The translations under genes were made by a program, and so were the position numbers. 64,000 nt of DNA from an uncultured Ruminiclostridium sp. (GTDB lineage: Bacteria; Bacillota; Clostridia; Oscillospirales; Ruminococcaceae): assembly GCA_947627695.1 (NCBI GenBank), contig CANQXF010000007.1, positions 1-64,000 on the forward strand. The letters are read 5' to 3'. The notes beneath the pieces were generated by a model. That model was not told the DNA's origin and ran no database searches. It was given only the letters and a program-made list of their open reading frames with translations. Positions 24,672 to 35,433 of the stretch are shown piece by piece; position 1 is the first letter of the stretch; each line of letters opens with the position of its first letter.

Positions 24672-26156
24672 ATGGGAAAGCCTACGGGATTTCTTGAATT
24701 TCAGCGTGAGAACGCGGAGGCTGTCGCTCCAAAGGAGCGCATAGAAAATTTTGACGAGTTCCATATCCCCCTGTCCCGTGAAAAACAGCAGGAGCAGGGC
24801 GCAAGATGTATGGCGTGCGGAGTTCCTTTCTGCCAGTCGGGAATGGTTATCGGCGGAATGGTTAGCGGCTGTCCGCTGAACAACCTTATCCCCGAATGGA
24901 ACGACCTTATTTACACGGGAAACTGGGAGCAGGCGTACAACCGCCTGAGAAAGACCAACAATTTCCCCGAATTTACAGGGAGAGTATGCCCTGCGCTTTG
25001 CGAGGCCGCCTGCACCTGCGGCGTTCACGGCGACCCTGTAACGGTCAAGCAGAACGAATACGGCATTGTGGAATACGCCTACGAGCAGGGGATAGCAAAG
25101 GCTCATATCCCCGCTGTCAGAACGGGCAAGAAGATAGCCGTCATCGGCTCAGGCCCGTCGGGGCTTGCGGCGGCGGATCAGCTCAATCAGCGGGGACATT
25201 CCGTCACCGTCTTTGAGAGGAGCGACAGGGTGGGCGGTCTGCTGATGTACGGCATACCCAATATGAAGCTGGAAAAGCACATCATAGAACGGCGCATAGA
25301 GATAATGAAAGAGGAGGGCGTCCTCTTTGAAACGGGAAAAAACGTGGGCGAAAACGTTGAGGCGGAAAAGCTGCTTAAGGATTTCGACATAGTTATCCTC
25401 GCATGCGGAGCGTCACAGCCCCGCGATATTTCAGCAGAGGGACGCGACGCAAAGGGGATCTACTTTGCGGTGGATTTCCTCACCTCCACCACAAAGAGCC
25501 TGCTTGACAAGGACCTTGCGGAGGGAACATTCATCAGCGCAAAAAATAAGCACGTGGTTATAATCGGCGGCGGCGACACGGGCAACGACTGCGTCGGAAC
25601 TGCCGTGCGCCACGGCGCAAAAAGCGTTTTGCAGCTTGAGATGATGCCGAAGCTCCCCGATGAAAGAGCAGAAAACAACCCCTGGCCCCAGTGGGCGAGG
25701 GTGTGCAAGACCGACTACGGTCAGGAAGAGGCGGCGGCGGTTTTCGGCGCCGACCCGAGAGTTTATCAGACCACGGTGAAGGAATTTGTAAAAGACAAGC
25801 GGGGCAATCTGAAACAGCTTGTGCTTGTGAAGCTGGAGCCCTCCGTTGATAAAAAGACGGGCAGAACGGTGATGAAAGAAATAAAGGACAGCGAATACAC
25901 CGTTCCCGCTAATCTGGTGCTTATAGCGGCGGGATTTCTGGGCAGTGAGAGCTATGTCACAAAGGCTTTCGGCGTTGAAACTGACGGCAGGAGCAACGTC
26001 AAGACAGAAGCGGGAAAATATTCCACAAACGTTCCAAAAGTCTTTACCTGCGGCGATATGCACAGAGGGCAGTCACTGGTGGTATGGGCGATAAAAGAGG
26101 GACGCGAGTGCGCAAAGGAAGTTGACAAGGCGCTGTTGGGATATACTAATCTGTAA
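24672..26156 (+). CDS. gltD: Glutamate synthase small subunit
   Basis: A 494-residue iron-sulfur flavoprotein that passes electrons from NADPH to GltB. Cysteine clusters for the 4Fe-4S centres are visible as CMACGVPFC with GCPLNN, and CPALCEAACTCG. The FAD-binding motif GSGPSGLAAADQL lies near 156-168 and the NADPH motif GGGDTGNDCVGTA near 296-308. The start is one base after the gltB stop, which implies translational coupling. A strong terminator ends the operon. Confidence 0.97.
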   Translation: MGKPTGFLEFQRENAEAVAPKERIENFDEFHIPLSREKQQEQGARCMACGVPFCQSGMVIGGMVSGCPLNNLIPEWNDLIYTGNWEQAYNRLRKTNNFPEFTGRVCPALCEAACTCGVHGDPVTVKQNEYGIVEYAYEQGIAKAHIPAVRTGKKIAVIGSGPSGLAAADQLNQRGHSVTVFERSDRVGGLLMYGIPNMKLEKHIIERRIEIMKEEGVLFETGKNVGENVEAEKLLKDFDIVILACGASQPRDISAEGRDAKGIYFAVDFLTSTTKSLLDKDLAEGTFISAKNKHVVIIGGGDTGNDCVGTAVRHGAKSVLQLEMMPKLPDERAENNPWPQWARVCKTDYGQEEAAAVFGADPRVYQTTVKEFVKDKRGNLKQLVLVKLEPSVDKKTGRTVMKEIKDSEYTVPANLVLIAAGFLGSESYVTKAFGVETDGRSNVKTEAGKYSTNVPKVFTCGDMHRGQSLVVWAIKEGRECAKEVDKALLGYTNL

Positions 26157-26176
26157 TATTTTGTAAAATTTTGAAG

Positions 26177-26207
26177 AAAAAGGCTTGATTTAAACTCAAG
26201 CCTTTTT
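26177..26207 (+). terminator. Terminator of gltBD
   Basis: A 12-base-pair stem (AAAAAGGCTTGA / TCAAGCCTTTTT) and a T-run. Confidence 0.9.
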
Positions 26208-26276
26208 TTGATTTTTCGGCGGTTTAAAGGTATGTACGGAATTTACACATTTTTTCACTTTTGGCAATTATTTTTG

Positions 26277-26305
26277 TTGACAAAATACAAAATACAATGT
26301 ATAAT
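26277..26305 (+). promoter_or_regulatory. Promoter of the CAP-domain gene
   Basis: A perfect consensus: TTGACA (26277-26282), 17 bases, TATAAT (26300-26305). The roughly 100-base leader contains a small hairpin (TCGGCTTTT / AAAAGTCGA, one G-U pair, near 26324-26344) followed by TTTTAT. Confidence 0.85.
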
Positions 26306-26412
26306 AAATATGAATGAAAATCTGTCGGCTTTTACGAAAAGTCGATTTTATGTAAATGTTAAATTTGTTGCGATATTGCGTAATACCGTAACCGTTTTTT
26401 CAGGGAGAGAGT

Positions 26413-27507
26413 ATGTTCCGTGAATATATAACTGTTGCCGCATGCTTTACCACTGCGGCGGCGCTTGTGCTTACGTCAGTCTGTACGTCGGGTATTCTGG
26501 AAAAAATACCCAATGTTATTGCCGCCGAGGAGGAAACCGAAAGCGGCGTTTCAGACAGTGCGTCAAACAAATTTCCGTCCGCCTATACGAGCGCTTCAGG
26601 TCTGACAGAAGGCAATACAGACAGTAATACCGACGGCAATACAAGCGGTATCATCAGCGGGGATACCGATATTGATACCGGCGAATACAGCGGCTCGCTG
26701 ACTTTATCCGACATTCTCGGCGGAACGGACGAAAGCGGCGGTACATATGACAGCATGAACACGCTTGACGGCTCAGGCTATGCCGCTTCAAACACACTGG
26801 GAAATATTATGTACGAGTCGAGGACCCTGCCGCCTGACGAAACTGCGTATAACGGAGAAAGTCAGGAGTCATCGGTCACAACGCCGTACTTTACGTTTAC
26901 GACCTCAAATACGACCACTACGACCCGCGCGCCTGTTGTGACAACTACCTCAAAGCCGCCTGTCACCACAAAGCCCGCTGTTACTACTACGACAACAAAG
27001 GCGCCGCCTGTTACCACGACCACGACGACCACCACAACGACCACAACTACTCCTCCCGTTACCACCACGACCACCACCACCGCGACCACCTCTCCCGAAT
27101 TTGCCCCATTGTACGATAAGGTGTTTGAGCTGGTAAATCAGATAAGAGCAGAACATGGGCTCCCTCCGTTCAAACGGCTGAAGGCGCTTGACGACGCCGC
27201 TTACACAAGAGCGACGGAAATATCCTCGTATTACAGCCACACCCGTCCTGACGGAAGAAAATCTTCCTCCGTGCTGGGGGACTACGGACTGTTTTTCCAC
27301 TATGCGGGAGAAAATATAGCCGCAGGGACCTCCTACGGAGACCCTCAGAAGGTAGTGGACGCATGGATGAACAGTACCGCAGGTCACCGTGAAAATATCC
27401 TCAGCACCAAATATGAATATATGGGAGTTGGATATTACTATAAAATAGACGACCCGCAGGGCTATAACTTCTACTGGGCGCAGGAGTTCTACACGCCGTT
27501 CCACTGA
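26413..27507 (+). CDS. Secreted CAP-domain protein with Thr-rich linker
   Basis: A 364-residue exported protein. Residues about 1-38 form a signal or anchor segment (hydrophobic stretch with a cysteine but no clean lipobox). Residues 40-150 are acidic, Ser/Gly/Asp-rich. Residues about 155-225 are Thr-rich, with runs of Thr and TTTKPPVTT units. The C-terminal CAP (SCP/PR1-like, YkwD-type) domain covers about 232-364. Its signatures are LVNQIRAEHGLPP, HTRPDGRKSSSV, AGENIA and WMNSTAGHRENILS, with the two histidines and two glutamates that may bind metal. Such domains are often found with cell-wall or spore proteins, but the bacterial activity is uncertain. GGGAGAG precedes the ATG. It is a single gene with its own promoter and terminator. 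Confidence 0.88.
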   Translation: MFREYITVAACFTTAAALVLTSVCTSGILEKIPNVIAAEEETESGVSDSASNKFPSAYTSASGLTEGNTDSNTDGNTSGIISGDTDIDTGEYSGSLTLSDILGGTDESGGTYDSMNTLDGSGYAASNTLGNIMYESRTLPPDETAYNGESQESSVTTPYFTFTTSNTTTTTRAPVVTTTSKPPVTTKPAVTTTTTKAPPVTTTTTTTTTTTTTPPVTTTTTTTATTSPEFAPLYDKVFELVNQIRAEHGLPPFKRLKALDDAAYTRATEISSYYSHTRPDGRKSSSVLGDYGLFFHYAGENIAAGTSYGDPQKVVDAWMNSTAGHRENILSTKYEYMGVGYYYKIDDPQGYNFYWAQEFYTPFH

Positions 27508-27527
27508 TACATTTTATTTTCAACATC

Positions 27528-27559
27528 AAAAAGTCACCTTTGTGTTAAGGTGACTTTTT
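27528..27559 (+). terminator. Terminator after the CAP gene
   Basis: A 13-base-pair stem (AAAAAGTCACCTT / AAGGTGACTTTTT). Confidence 0.9.
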
Positions 27560-27612
27560 TATGCAGTCGTTATTGTGAATAAAAATTTCATTTTCCAACC
27601 GTCTATTACCAT

Positions 27613-27641
27613 TTGATTTTTCTAAAGAAATGGTGTATAAT
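27613..27641 (+). promoter_or_regulatory. Promoter of the activase gene
   Basis: TTGATT (27613-27618), 17 bases, TATAAT (27636-27641), about 45 bases ahead of the ATG at 27693. Confidence 0.7.
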
Positions 27642-27692
27642 AAATGTGTATGCAAAAAATACAGTAAAATTTCAGGTGAAAGGACTTTGTCT

Positions 27693-30600
27693 ATGTTCCA
27701 TATCGGACTTGACGTAGGCTCTACCACCGTCAAGATAGTTATTCTTGACGAAGAGGGCAAAACGGTACATAAAAAATATCAGCGGCACTATTCCGACATA
27801 AAGAAAACTCTGGCGGAGGTCCTGCTGGAGGGCATAGAAAAAATAAAGGGCGAAAACGCCACCGCCGCGGTTACGGGAAGCGGCGGCATAAACGCCGCAA
27901 AATGGCTGGATATTCCGTTCGTTCAGGAGGTAACTGCGGGAACGGCGGCTATTGAAAAGCTGATACCCGAAACTGACGTTGCTATCGAGCTTGGCGGCGA
28001 GGACGCAAAGATAACCTATTTAAAGGGCGGCATAGAACAGCGTATGAACGGCACCTGCGCAGGCGGCACAGGGGCGTTCATCGACCAGATGGCGGCGCTG
28101 CTGAACACGGATATAACGGGGCTGAACGAGCTTGCTAAGGACGCAGAGACTATCTATCCCATAGCGTCGCGCTGCGGCGTGTTTGCAAAATCGGACATAC
28201 AGCCGCTGCTTAACGACGGCGCAAAGCGCAGTGACGTTGCCGCTTCGGTCTTTCAGTCGGTAGTCAATCAGACTATCAGCGGGCTTGCCTGCGGAAAGCC
28301 TATAAGGGGCAAGGTGGCGTTTTTAGGCGGACCGCTCCACTACCTTTCCGAGCTGAGAAAAAGATTTATCGTGACATTGAATTTACAGCCTGAGGACATT
28401 ATTTTCCCTGAGGACGCAAACCTGTTCGTGGCTATGGGCGCGGCGCTGTCCGACAGCAGAGGGGAAATTTCACTTGAGGAGCTGAAAGGCAGGATAGACA
28501 ACCTTTCCAGCGTTGAAACTCACGAGGTAGAAAGACTTGCTCCCCTGTTCAAGGACGAGGCGGACAAGGCGGCGTTTATGGAAAGGCACGCAAAAGCCGT
28601 TATCCCCACCGCTGACCTTGCTTCCCACAAGGGAAAATGCTATCTGGGCATAGACGCGGGCTCCACCACCACAAAGGCGGCGCTGATAAACGAAAAGGGA
28701 GAGATACTCTACTCCCACTACAACAACAATATGGGCGACCCGCTGAAGTCCGTCATCGGGATATTGCAGGAAATTTACAGCCTTATGCCCGAGGGCGCTT
28801 ACATAGCGAAAGCCACCGCCACGGGCTACGGCGAGCATCTGATAAAGGCGGCGCTGAAAACCGACTTTGGCGAGATCGAGACAATGGCGCACTATAAGGC
28901 GGCAGAAAGAATGTTGCCCGGCGTCGAGTTTATCCTTGACATCGGCGGGCAGGATATGAAGTGTATCCGCGTTAAAAATGGGGAAATTCAGAGTATTTTG
29001 CTGAACGAGGCCTGCTCCAGCGGCTGCGGCAGCTTTATTGAGAATTTCGCTTCCGCTTTGGGAATGACCAGCGCTGAATTTGCACAGCTTGGACTTACCG
29101 CCGAGCACCCCGTTGACCTTGGCTCACGCTGTACGGTATTTATGAACAGCCGCGTAAAGCAGGCGCAGAAAGAGGGCGCAAGCGTTGCGGACATTTCGGC
29201 AGGGTTAAGCTATTCCGTCGTTAAAAATGCGCTGTTCAAGGTAATAAAAATTCGTGACCCCAAGGATATGGGTGAGAAGATAATCGTTCAGGGCGGAACG
29301 TTTATGAACAACTCCGTGCTGAGAGCGTTCGAGCTTACCTGCGGACGCGAGGCGGTTCGCCCCGACAAGGCGGGACTTATGGGAGCGTACGGCAGCGCTC
29401 TTATCGCCATGAACAGGGACGACGGCGAGGGCTCCACCATAGCTACTGCCGACAAGCTGGAGAATTTCTCAATCACCAAATCCACCGCAAGGTGCGGGCG
29501 GTGCAGCAACAACTGCCTGCTCACAATCAGCAAATTCGGGGACGGCACAAGGTTTATCACCAACAACCGCTGTGAGCGAGGCGCAGGGCTTGGCACGAAA
29601 AAATCCGACCTGCCTAACCTGTTTGATTATAAGTACAAGAGATTGTTTGAATATACCCCCACTCCAAAAGAGGAGGCAAAGCGGGGCGTTGTGGGACTGC
29701 CAAGAGTTCTGGGTATGTATGAGAATTACCCGTTCTGGTTCACGCTGTTCACAAAGTTAGGTTACAGCGTTCTGCTGTCACCTGATTCCTCCCGTGAGAT
29801 TTATGAGCTGGGAATTGAAACTATGCCCAGCGAATCGGTGTGCTATCCCGCAAAGCTGTCCCACGGCCATGTGGTATGGCTCATCGAAAACGGAGCAGAT
29901 ATGATATTCTTCCCCGCCCTGCCGTATGAAATGGACTGCGGCGGAAAGGGGGACAATCACTACAACTGCCCTGTCGTTGCGACTTACAGCGAGGTCATCA
30001 AAAATTCTATCCCTCAGCTGAGAGATAAAGAGATAAGCTTTATGAACCCGTTCCTCCCCATTTACGACAAGGAGAGAATGGCGGAAAGGCTGACGGAGGA
30101 ATTTCTGCCCCTCGGCATACACGGTGAGGAGATTGGACTTGCCCTTGCCGCCGCCTATGAGGAGGACGCAAGGTTCAAGGCGGACATTCGCGCAAAGGGC
30201 GAGGAAGTTCTGAAAATGCTGGAGGAAACGGGACAAAGAGGTATCGTTCTGGCAGGCAGACCCTATCACCTTGACCCTGAGATAAATCACGGCATTCCCG
30301 AAATGATAAACGGCTACGGCTTTGCGGTGCTGACTGAGGACAGCGTGGCTCACCTCGGCGTAGACAAGCTGGCAAGACCTATCCGTGTAGTCGACCAGTG
30401 GATGTATCACAACAGGCTGTACAACTCCGCCGCCGTTGTGGGCGAGCGTGAATATCTTGAGCTTGTGCAGCTTAACAGCTTCGGCTGCGGTCTTGACGCC
30501 ATCACCACCGACCAGGTACAGGAGATAATGCAGGGCTACGGACGGCTTTACACCGTGCTGAAGATAGACGAGGTGAACAATCTGGGGGCGGCGAGAATAC

Positions 30601-31970
30601 GCCTGCGTTCCCTTATCTCGGTTTCCGAAGAGCGCCGCCGCGACGGCTATCACAGCGAGGAAAAATACGACGGCTATCACCGTCAGCCTTATTTCACAAA
30701 GGAGAGCAAAAAGACCCACACTATACTTGCTCCTCAGATGTCGCCCATACACTTTGAGCTTCTGGAGCAGGCATTCAGATATTCTGGATATAATGTCGTC
30801 ATTCTGAAAGACTATACTAAGGAGATAGTGGACGAGGGACTGAAATATGTCAACAACGACGCCTGCTATCCCACTATTCTCACAGTCGGCTCTCTTATGG
30901 CGGCGCTGAACAGCGGAAAATACGACGTGAACAACACTTCCGTTATGATAACACAAACAGGCGGCGCCTGCCGTGCCACCAACTATGTGGGAATGATAAA
31001 GAAAGCGCTGAAGGAGGGCGGCTATCCCCAAGTCCCCATTATTTCAATAAATCTGGTGGGAATGGAGAAAAACCCCGGCTTCAAGTACACCCCTGCGCTG
31101 GTAGTGAGAGCGCTTATGGCAGTGGTTTACGGCGACGTGCTCAGCCGCTGTCTGTACAGGGTGAGACCTTATGAGATTGAAAAGGGCAGCGCAGACAGAC
31201 TGCATAAAGAGTGGAACGAAAAGCTGAAAGCGTCCCTTAAGAAGCTGAGCTTCAAGGAATACGGCAGGAACATCGCCGCTATCGTAAAGGATTTTGACGC
31301 TTTGCCCGTTCTGGACCTGCAAAAGCCCAGAGTCGGCATAGTAGGGGAAATTCTGGTAAAATACCACCCCGTTGCAAACAATTTTGTCGTTGACCTTGTG
31401 GAGTCTGAGGGTGCGGAAGCGGTAGTTCCCGACCTTATGGGATTTATCTACTTCATACTCGACCACGCCAACACAAGGCGCGAGCTGCTCACCGTTTCGG
31501 GAACGAGATATTTCCTGCAAAACAAGCTGATATCAATGCTTGAATGGCTTGAAAAGCCGTATCTTGAGGCGGTAAAGGGGACGAAGTTCGGCAGCTTTAT
31601 GAAGGTGTCCGAAATGCGGAAGCTGGTGGACGGCATTGTTTCCACAGGCAATATTGCGGGAGAGGGCTGGTTCCTCACCGCCGAGATGGTGGAGCTTATG
31701 CACAGCGGAGTAAACAACATAATTTGTATGCAGCCTTTCGCCTGCCTGCCCAATCACGTTACAGGCAAGGGCGTTATAGGCGAGCTTCGCCGCAGAAATC
31801 CTCTGTCTAACATAATCGCAGTGGACTACGACCCCGGCGCGTCGGAGGTAAATCAGATAAACCGTATCAAGCTCATGCTGTCCCACGCGGTGAAAAACGC
31901 AGAAAACGAACTGCAAAGCGTTTCCGTGGAGGTAAAGGACGAGTATTCGGAGCTTCTTAACGTAAAATAA
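27693..31970 (+). CDS. 2-hydroxyacyl-CoA dehydratase activase-related megaprotein
   Basis: A 1425-residue fusion. Two ASKHA ATPase domains of the BcrAD/HgdC activase type open it: the first starts [12 protein letters not shown], the second (near 316) [12 protein letters not shown]. Each carries a Cys motif of the type that holds a 4Fe-4S cluster between subunits ([12 protein letters not shown] and [11 protein letters not shown]). Near 597-622 a separate Cys set appears (CGRCSNNC, then CERG). The DUF2229 region follows, and then a part related to the dehydratase alpha/beta subunits. Family members are common in Clostridia, but their substrate is unknown; they may drive ATP-dependent one-electron reductions. 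No separate dehydratase subunits or CoA-transferase genes are next to it. The ATG at 27693 has GTGAAAGGA upstream. Confidence 0.9.
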   Translation: MFHIGLDVGSTTVKIVILDEEGKTVHKKYQRHYSDIKKTLAEVLLEGIEKIKGENATAAVTGSGGINAAKWLDIPFVQEVTAGTAAIEKLIPETDVAIELGGEDAKITYLKGGIEQRMNGTCAGGTGAFIDQMAALLNTDITGLNELAKDAETIYPIASRCGVFAKSDIQPLLNDGAKRSDVAASVFQSVVNQTISGLACGKPIRGKVAFLGGPLHYLSELRKRFIVTLNLQPEDIIFPEDANLFVAMGAALSDSRGEISLEELKGRIDNLSSVETHEVERLAPLFKDEADKAAFMERHAKAVIPTADLASHKGKCYLGIDAGSTTTKAALINEKGEILYSHYNNNMGDPLKSVIGILQEIYSLMPEGAYIAKATATGYGEHLIKAALKTDFGEIETMAHYKAAERMLPGVEFILDIGGQDMKCIRVKNGEIQSILLNEACSSGCGSFIENFASALGMTSAEFAQLGLTAEHPVDLGSRCTVFMNSRVKQAQKEGASVADISAGLSYSVVKNALFKVIKIRDPKDMGEKIIVQGGTFMNNSVLRAFELTCGREAVRPDKAGLMGAYGSALIAMNRDDGEGSTIATADKLENFSITKSTARCGRCSNNCLLTISKFGDGTRFITNNRCERGAGLGTKKSDLPNLFDYKYKRLFEYTPTPKEEAKRGVVGLPRVLGMYENYPFWFTLFTKLGYSVLLSPDSSREIYELGIETMPSESVCYPAKLSHGHVVWLIENGADMIFFPALPYEMDCGGKGDNHYNCPVVATYSEVIKNSIPQLRDKEISFMNPFLPIYDKERMAERLTEEFLPLGIHGEEIGLALAAAYEEDARFKADIRAKGEEVLKMLEETGQRGIVLAGRPYHLDPEINHGIPEMINGYGFAVLTEDSVAHLGVDKLARPIRVVDQWMYHNRLYNSAAVVGEREYLELVQLNSFGCGLDAITTDQVQEIMQGYGRLYTVLKIDEVNNLGAARIRLRSLISVSEERRRDGYHSEEKYDGYHRQPYFTKESKKTHTILAPQMSPIHFELLEQAFRYSGYNVVILKDYTKEIVDEGLKYVNNDACYPTILTVGSLMAALNSGKYDVNNTSVMITQTGGACRATNYVGMIKKALKEGGYPQVPIISINLVGMEKNPGFKYTPALVVRALMAVVYGDVLSRCLYRVRPYEIEKGSADRLHKEWNEKLKASLKKLSFKEYGRNIAAIVKDFDALPVLDLQKPRVGIVGEILVKYHPVANNFVVDLVESEGAEAVVPDLMGFIYFILDHANTRRELLTVSGTRYFLQNKLISMLEWLEKPYLEAVKGTKFGSFMKVSEMRKLVDGIVSTGNIAGEGWFLTAEMVELMHSGVNNIICMQPFACLPNHVTGKGVIGELRRRNPLSNIIAVDYDPGASEVNQINRIKLMLSHAVKNAENELQSVSVEVKDEYSELLNVK

Positions 31971-31997
31971 CGCTGTAAAACGAAAGGAGAAAACAAA

Positions 31998-32903
31998 ATG
32001 GCGGAAGTAAAATTCAGCACAGGCGACGCAAAGCCCGTAAACGGCAAGCATGTGGGAAAATGGGTGCTGGTGATAATCATTCTGGTATTTATCGCAATAC
32101 TGCTGGGCAGCTCGTTTACGATAGTGAACGAGGGCTATGTAGGGGTAAAATACCGTTTCGGAAAGATAGAGCAGGACAACCTGACGGCAGGACTTAACAT
32201 TCACATTCCCTTTATCGAGGATATAGTGCAGGTAGATATAAGAGAGCAGGTGTATGCTGTCACCACTGACGCTTACACCAGCGACACACAGTCGGTGAAC
32301 GAATTGCAGCTTAAGGTGAACTATTGCTACGACAGCTCAATGCTCAGTAATATAATCAGGAATATCGGCGTTTCCAATGTGGAAACGAAGCTGCTCGTGC
32401 CCAACGTGCAGAAGATAGCAAAGGACGCAATAGGCAAGGTAAAGGCTGAACAGCTTGTACAGTCAAGGGCGGACGTTACCACGGAGATACAAAATTCCCT
32501 CACCGAGATCCTGGACGATTACGGCATTGTGGTAACTGCGTTTGCAATAGAGAACCTGAGCTTTGACTCCGCTTTTGAGGAATCCATTCAGGCAAAGGTC
32601 ATCGCCGAGCAGGACGCTCTGAAAATGGAAAACAAGACCAAGGAAAAGCAGGAGGAGGCAAAGCAGGTGGTAATTGCCGCCCAGGCGGAAGCCGACTCAA
32701 AGCGCATAGCCGCCGAGGCGGAGGCTGACGCTATCAAGGTGATACAGGAGCAATTGCAAAGCTCCCCCAACTATATAGAATATCTCAAGGTAGACAGGTG
32801 GAACGGGCAACTGCCCCAGGTGGTGTCCGACGGCGTAAATCCTTTTGTGGCGCTTGATTCAGGTACAGCGGGGAACACGGCGGCAGGAAACGGCGGGAAC
32901 TGA
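31998..32903 (+). CDS. SPFH/band 7 (prohibitin-like) membrane protein
   Basis: A 301-residue protein with a short cytoplasmic start, one membrane helix at about 24-45, then an SPFH domain (EGYVGVKYRFGKIEQ, GLNIHIPFIEDI) and a long Ala/Glu/Lys helix (about 190-255, with KEKQEEAKQVVIAAQAEADS) that likely drives oligomer rings. Such proteins organise membrane microdomains or guard proteases such as FtsH. GAAAGGAG precedes the ATG. It lies 27 bases after the activase and may be cotranscribed with it, although a functional link is not obvious. Confidence 0.9.
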   Translation: MAEVKFSTGDAKPVNGKHVGKWVLVIIILVFIAILLGSSFTIVNEGYVGVKYRFGKIEQDNLTAGLNIHIPFIEDIVQVDIREQVYAVTTDAYTSDTQSVNELQLKVNYCYDSSMLSNIIRNIGVSNVETKLLVPNVQKIAKDAIGKVKAEQLVQSRADVTTEIQNSLTEILDDYGIVVTAFAIENLSFDSAFEESIQAKVIAEQDALKMENKTKEKQEEAKQVVIAAQAEADSKRIAAEAEADAIKVIQEQLQSSPNYIEYLKVDRWNGQLPQVVSDGVNPFVALDSGTAGNTAAGNGGN

Positions 32904-32910
32904 TAGCTTG

Positions 32911-32933
32911 AGGGGCGGTCTACCGCCCCTTTT
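32911..32933 (+). terminator. Terminator after the SPFH gene
   Basis: AGGGGCGGT-ct-ACCGCCCCT and then TTT. The T-run is short, so read-through into the helicase gene is possible. Confidence 0.65.
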
Positions 32934-32959
32934 GAATGAAAGATAAGGAAAATGACAAA

Positions 32960-35341
32960 ATGAAGGACTTAAACGGGATAAAAAGACAGTGCCTGGACAG
33001 ATTTTTCAGCAGGACTAACGAAAGACAGCGGGAAGCGATATATCAGACGGAGGGCGCTTTGCTCATAATCGCGGGAGCAGGAAGCGGAAAAACAACAGTC
33101 TTGTGCAACAGGATAGCAAATCTCCTGCTGTTCGGAAAAAGCTACAACTCCACGCTGAAACGGCAGCTTTCAGAGGAGGACGAAAAGTTCCTCACGGATT
33201 ATGCAAAGGGAAAAATTGAGATAAACGAGCAGTCAACTCTCAGGCTCTCCACCCTGCTTGGGGTGGAAAGAGCCGCCCCCTGGCGTATTCTGGCGGTGAC
33301 CTTCACCAACAAGGCGGCGGGGGAATTGAAAGAGCGTTTGCAGAATATGAACGCCCCGGGCGGCGGAGAGGTGTTCGCAGGGACGTTCCACTCAACCTGC
33401 GTCAAGATACTGCGCCGTGGGATAGACGCTCTGGGGTACAAAAATTCCTTTACCATTTACGATACGGACGACAGCCTGAGAGTGATAAAGGACGTGATGA
33501 AGGAGCTTAACGTTTCCGACAAGGCGTTCAGCCCCAAGGAATTTCAAAGCAAGATAAGCAGGGCGAAGGACCAGCTTTTGTCCCCTGCGGAATTTTCCGT
33601 CATCACCGACGGCGGGCGGGCGGATTTCAAGCTGGAAAGGGCGAGAGAGGTTTACAGGCGGTATCAGCAAAAGCTGAAAAACGCCAACGCCCTTGACTTT
33701 GACGATCTGATAATGAAAACGGTGGAGCTGCTCCAGACCTGCCCCGAGGCATTGGAACGGTGGCAGCGCAGCTTTGACTACATAATGGTGGACGAGTATC
33801 AGGACACAAATACCGCCCAGTACAAGCTTATCTCCCTGCTGGCAAAGGGCAGCGGAAATCTGTGCGTCGTGGGGGACGAGGACCAGAGCATTTACCGTTT
33901 CAGAGGGGCGACTATTGAAAATATCCTCAGCTTTGAAAAGGAATTCGGCGCAAAGGTGGTAAAGCTGGAGCAGAATTACCGTTCCACCGAAAACATTCTG
34001 GACGCCGCAAACGCAGTTATCAAAAACAATACTCAGCGCAAGGGGAAAAATCTCTGGAGCGACAAGGGCAAGGGTGAGAAGATAAAGCTGGACCTTTACC
34101 AGTCCGAGACGGACGAGGCGGACAGCATTGCCCGCACCGTCCTTGACCTGAAGGAGCAGGGCGGCGGCTTTAACGACAGCGCAGTGCTTTACCGCACGAA
34201 TGCGCAATCCCGCACCATAGAGCTTTCTATGGCGAAAATGGGCATTCCTTACCGTATGGTGGGCGGAACAAAGTTCTACGACCGCAAGGAGATAAAGGAT
34301 ATGCTGGCGTATCTCAGCGTTATCAACAATCATTCCGACACCGTAAGGCTGGAAAGGATAATCAACGAGCCGAAAAGAGGGATAGGCGACGCAACGCAGG
34401 CGGAGATATTCCGCATAGCGGACGGAACGGGAATGACCCCTGTGGAGGTAATGGAGCACGCCGATGAATTTGACGGGCTTTCCAAAAAGTCAAAGATACT
34501 TGAGGAGCTGGGAAGAATGTTCCGCGAGCTGGGGCAGGACGAGGACAGACCTCTTGACCGTCTTGTGGACGATATCCTTGACGCCACGGGATATAAAAAT
34601 ATGCTGGATAAGCAGGGGGACGAGGGCGCCGCAAGAATGGAGAACATTCAGGAGCTTAAATCGGGTATGATAAAGTTCTGCGAGGAAAACGAGGAGCATT
34701 CCCTCTCCGACTATCTGGAAAACATCGCCCTTATCACCGACCTTGACAGCTACGACCAGAGCGAGGACAGGGTGACCCTTATGACTATGCACGGAGCAAA
34801 GGGGCTTGAATTTGACAACGTGTTCATTGTGGGTGCGGAGGAGAATATTTTCCCCTCCTATCGCTCTCAGCTTGATATGAACGAGATAGAGGAGGAGCGC
34901 AGGCTCGCCTACGTTGCGATAACGAGAGCGAGGAAAAAGCTGTTTATCAGCCACGCAAGGCAAAGACTGCTGTACGGCAATACCCAGCGCAACAGAGTTT
35001 CACGCTTTGTGGAGGAGATACCCGAGGAATATCTGGAATTTACCGACCACACTATGCATACCTCGTTCCAGCCCGTTCAGAAAAGCGTCAAGCCCGGATA
35101 TTTACAGCAGGAAACAAGGCACGCTCAGGTGGAAAAGATGGCGGCGAGGATCTCCGCCTCCCACTCTGCTCCCCTCTCCTTTGAAAGCGGGGAGAGGATA
35201 AAACACCGCGTTTTCGGCGAGGGAACGGTGCTGAACGTTACGCCTATGGGCAACGACAATCTGCTGGAGATAGCCTTTGACAAGGCGGGAACGAAAAAGA
35301 TAATGGCGAATTTTGCAAAAGTGGAAAAGGCGGATAGTTAA
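32960..35341 (+). CDS. UvrD/PcrA-type ATP-dependent DNA helicase
   Basis: A 793-residue superfamily 1 3'-5' helicase, probably the PcrA housekeeping enzyme for repair and rolling-circle replication. Motifs in order: IIAGAGSGKTT (I), AVTFTNKAAGELKERL (Ia), VDEYQDTN (II), VGDEDQSIYRFRGA (III), LEQNYRST (IV), MTMHGAKGLEFDNVFI (V) and AYVAITRARKKL (VI). About 40 residues between motifs I and Ia (LFGKSYNSTLKRQLSEEDEK onward) are longer than in common PcrA proteins. The C-terminal 45 residues resemble the PcrA end that binds RNA polymerase. The start is the ATG at 32960 behind AAGGAAA; the ATG at 32936 overlaps the terminator T-run. Confidence 0.92.
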   Translation: MKDLNGIKRQCLDRFFSRTNERQREAIYQTEGALLIIAGAGSGKTTVLCNRIANLLLFGKSYNSTLKRQLSEEDEKFLTDYAKGKIEINEQSTLRLSTLLGVERAAPWRILAVTFTNKAAGELKERLQNMNAPGGGEVFAGTFHSTCVKILRRGIDALGYKNSFTIYDTDDSLRVIKDVMKELNVSDKAFSPKEFQSKISRAKDQLLSPAEFSVITDGGRADFKLERAREVYRRYQQKLKNANALDFDDLIMKTVELLQTCPEALERWQRSFDYIMVDEYQDTNTAQYKLISLLAKGSGNLCVVGDEDQSIYRFRGATIENILSFEKEFGAKVVKLEQNYRSTENILDAANAVIKNNTQRKGKNLWSDKGKGEKIKLDLYQSETDEADSIARTVLDLKEQGGGFNDSAVLYRTNAQSRTIELSMAKMGIPYRMVGGTKFYDRKEIKDMLAYLSVINNHSDTVRLERIINEPKRGIGDATQAEIFRIADGTGMTPVEVMEHADEFDGLSKKSKILEELGRMFRELGQDEDRPLDRLVDDILDATGYKNMLDKQGDEGAARMENIQELKSGMIKFCEENEEHSLSDYLENIALITDLDSYDQSEDRVTLMTMHGAKGLEFDNVFIVGAEENIFPSYRSQLDMNEIEEERRLAYVAITRARKKLFISHARQRLLYGNTQRNRVSRFVEEIPEEYLEFTDHTMHTSFQPVQKSVKPGYLQQETRHAQVEKMAARISASHSAPLSFESGERIKHRVFGEGTVLNVTPMGNDNLLEIAFDKAGTKKIMANFAKVEKADS

Positions 35342-35363
35342 AAGCAAAAATGATAAAAAATAT

Positions 35364-35400
35364 GCGCGGATTTGGAGGGTCGCTCCAAATCTGCGCTTTT
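35364..35400. terminator. Terminator between the helicase and lipoprotein genes
   Basis: A 14-base-pair stem (GCGCGGATTTGGAG / CTCCAAATCTGCGC, one G-U pair) has T-runs on both strands, so it can serve both convergent units. Confidence 0.85.
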
Positions 35401-35433
35401 TCTTTGTCTGCGTATTTACTCGGCTCTTCACTT

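Noticed and set aside
29778-31031. 417-residue minus-strand open frame
   Set aside because: Antisense to the activase gene, without a ribosome site or family resemblance.
32936-32959. Start of the helicase at 32936
   Set aside because: That ATG overlaps the upstream terminator region and lacks a ribosome site; AAGGAAA fits the ATG at 32960.
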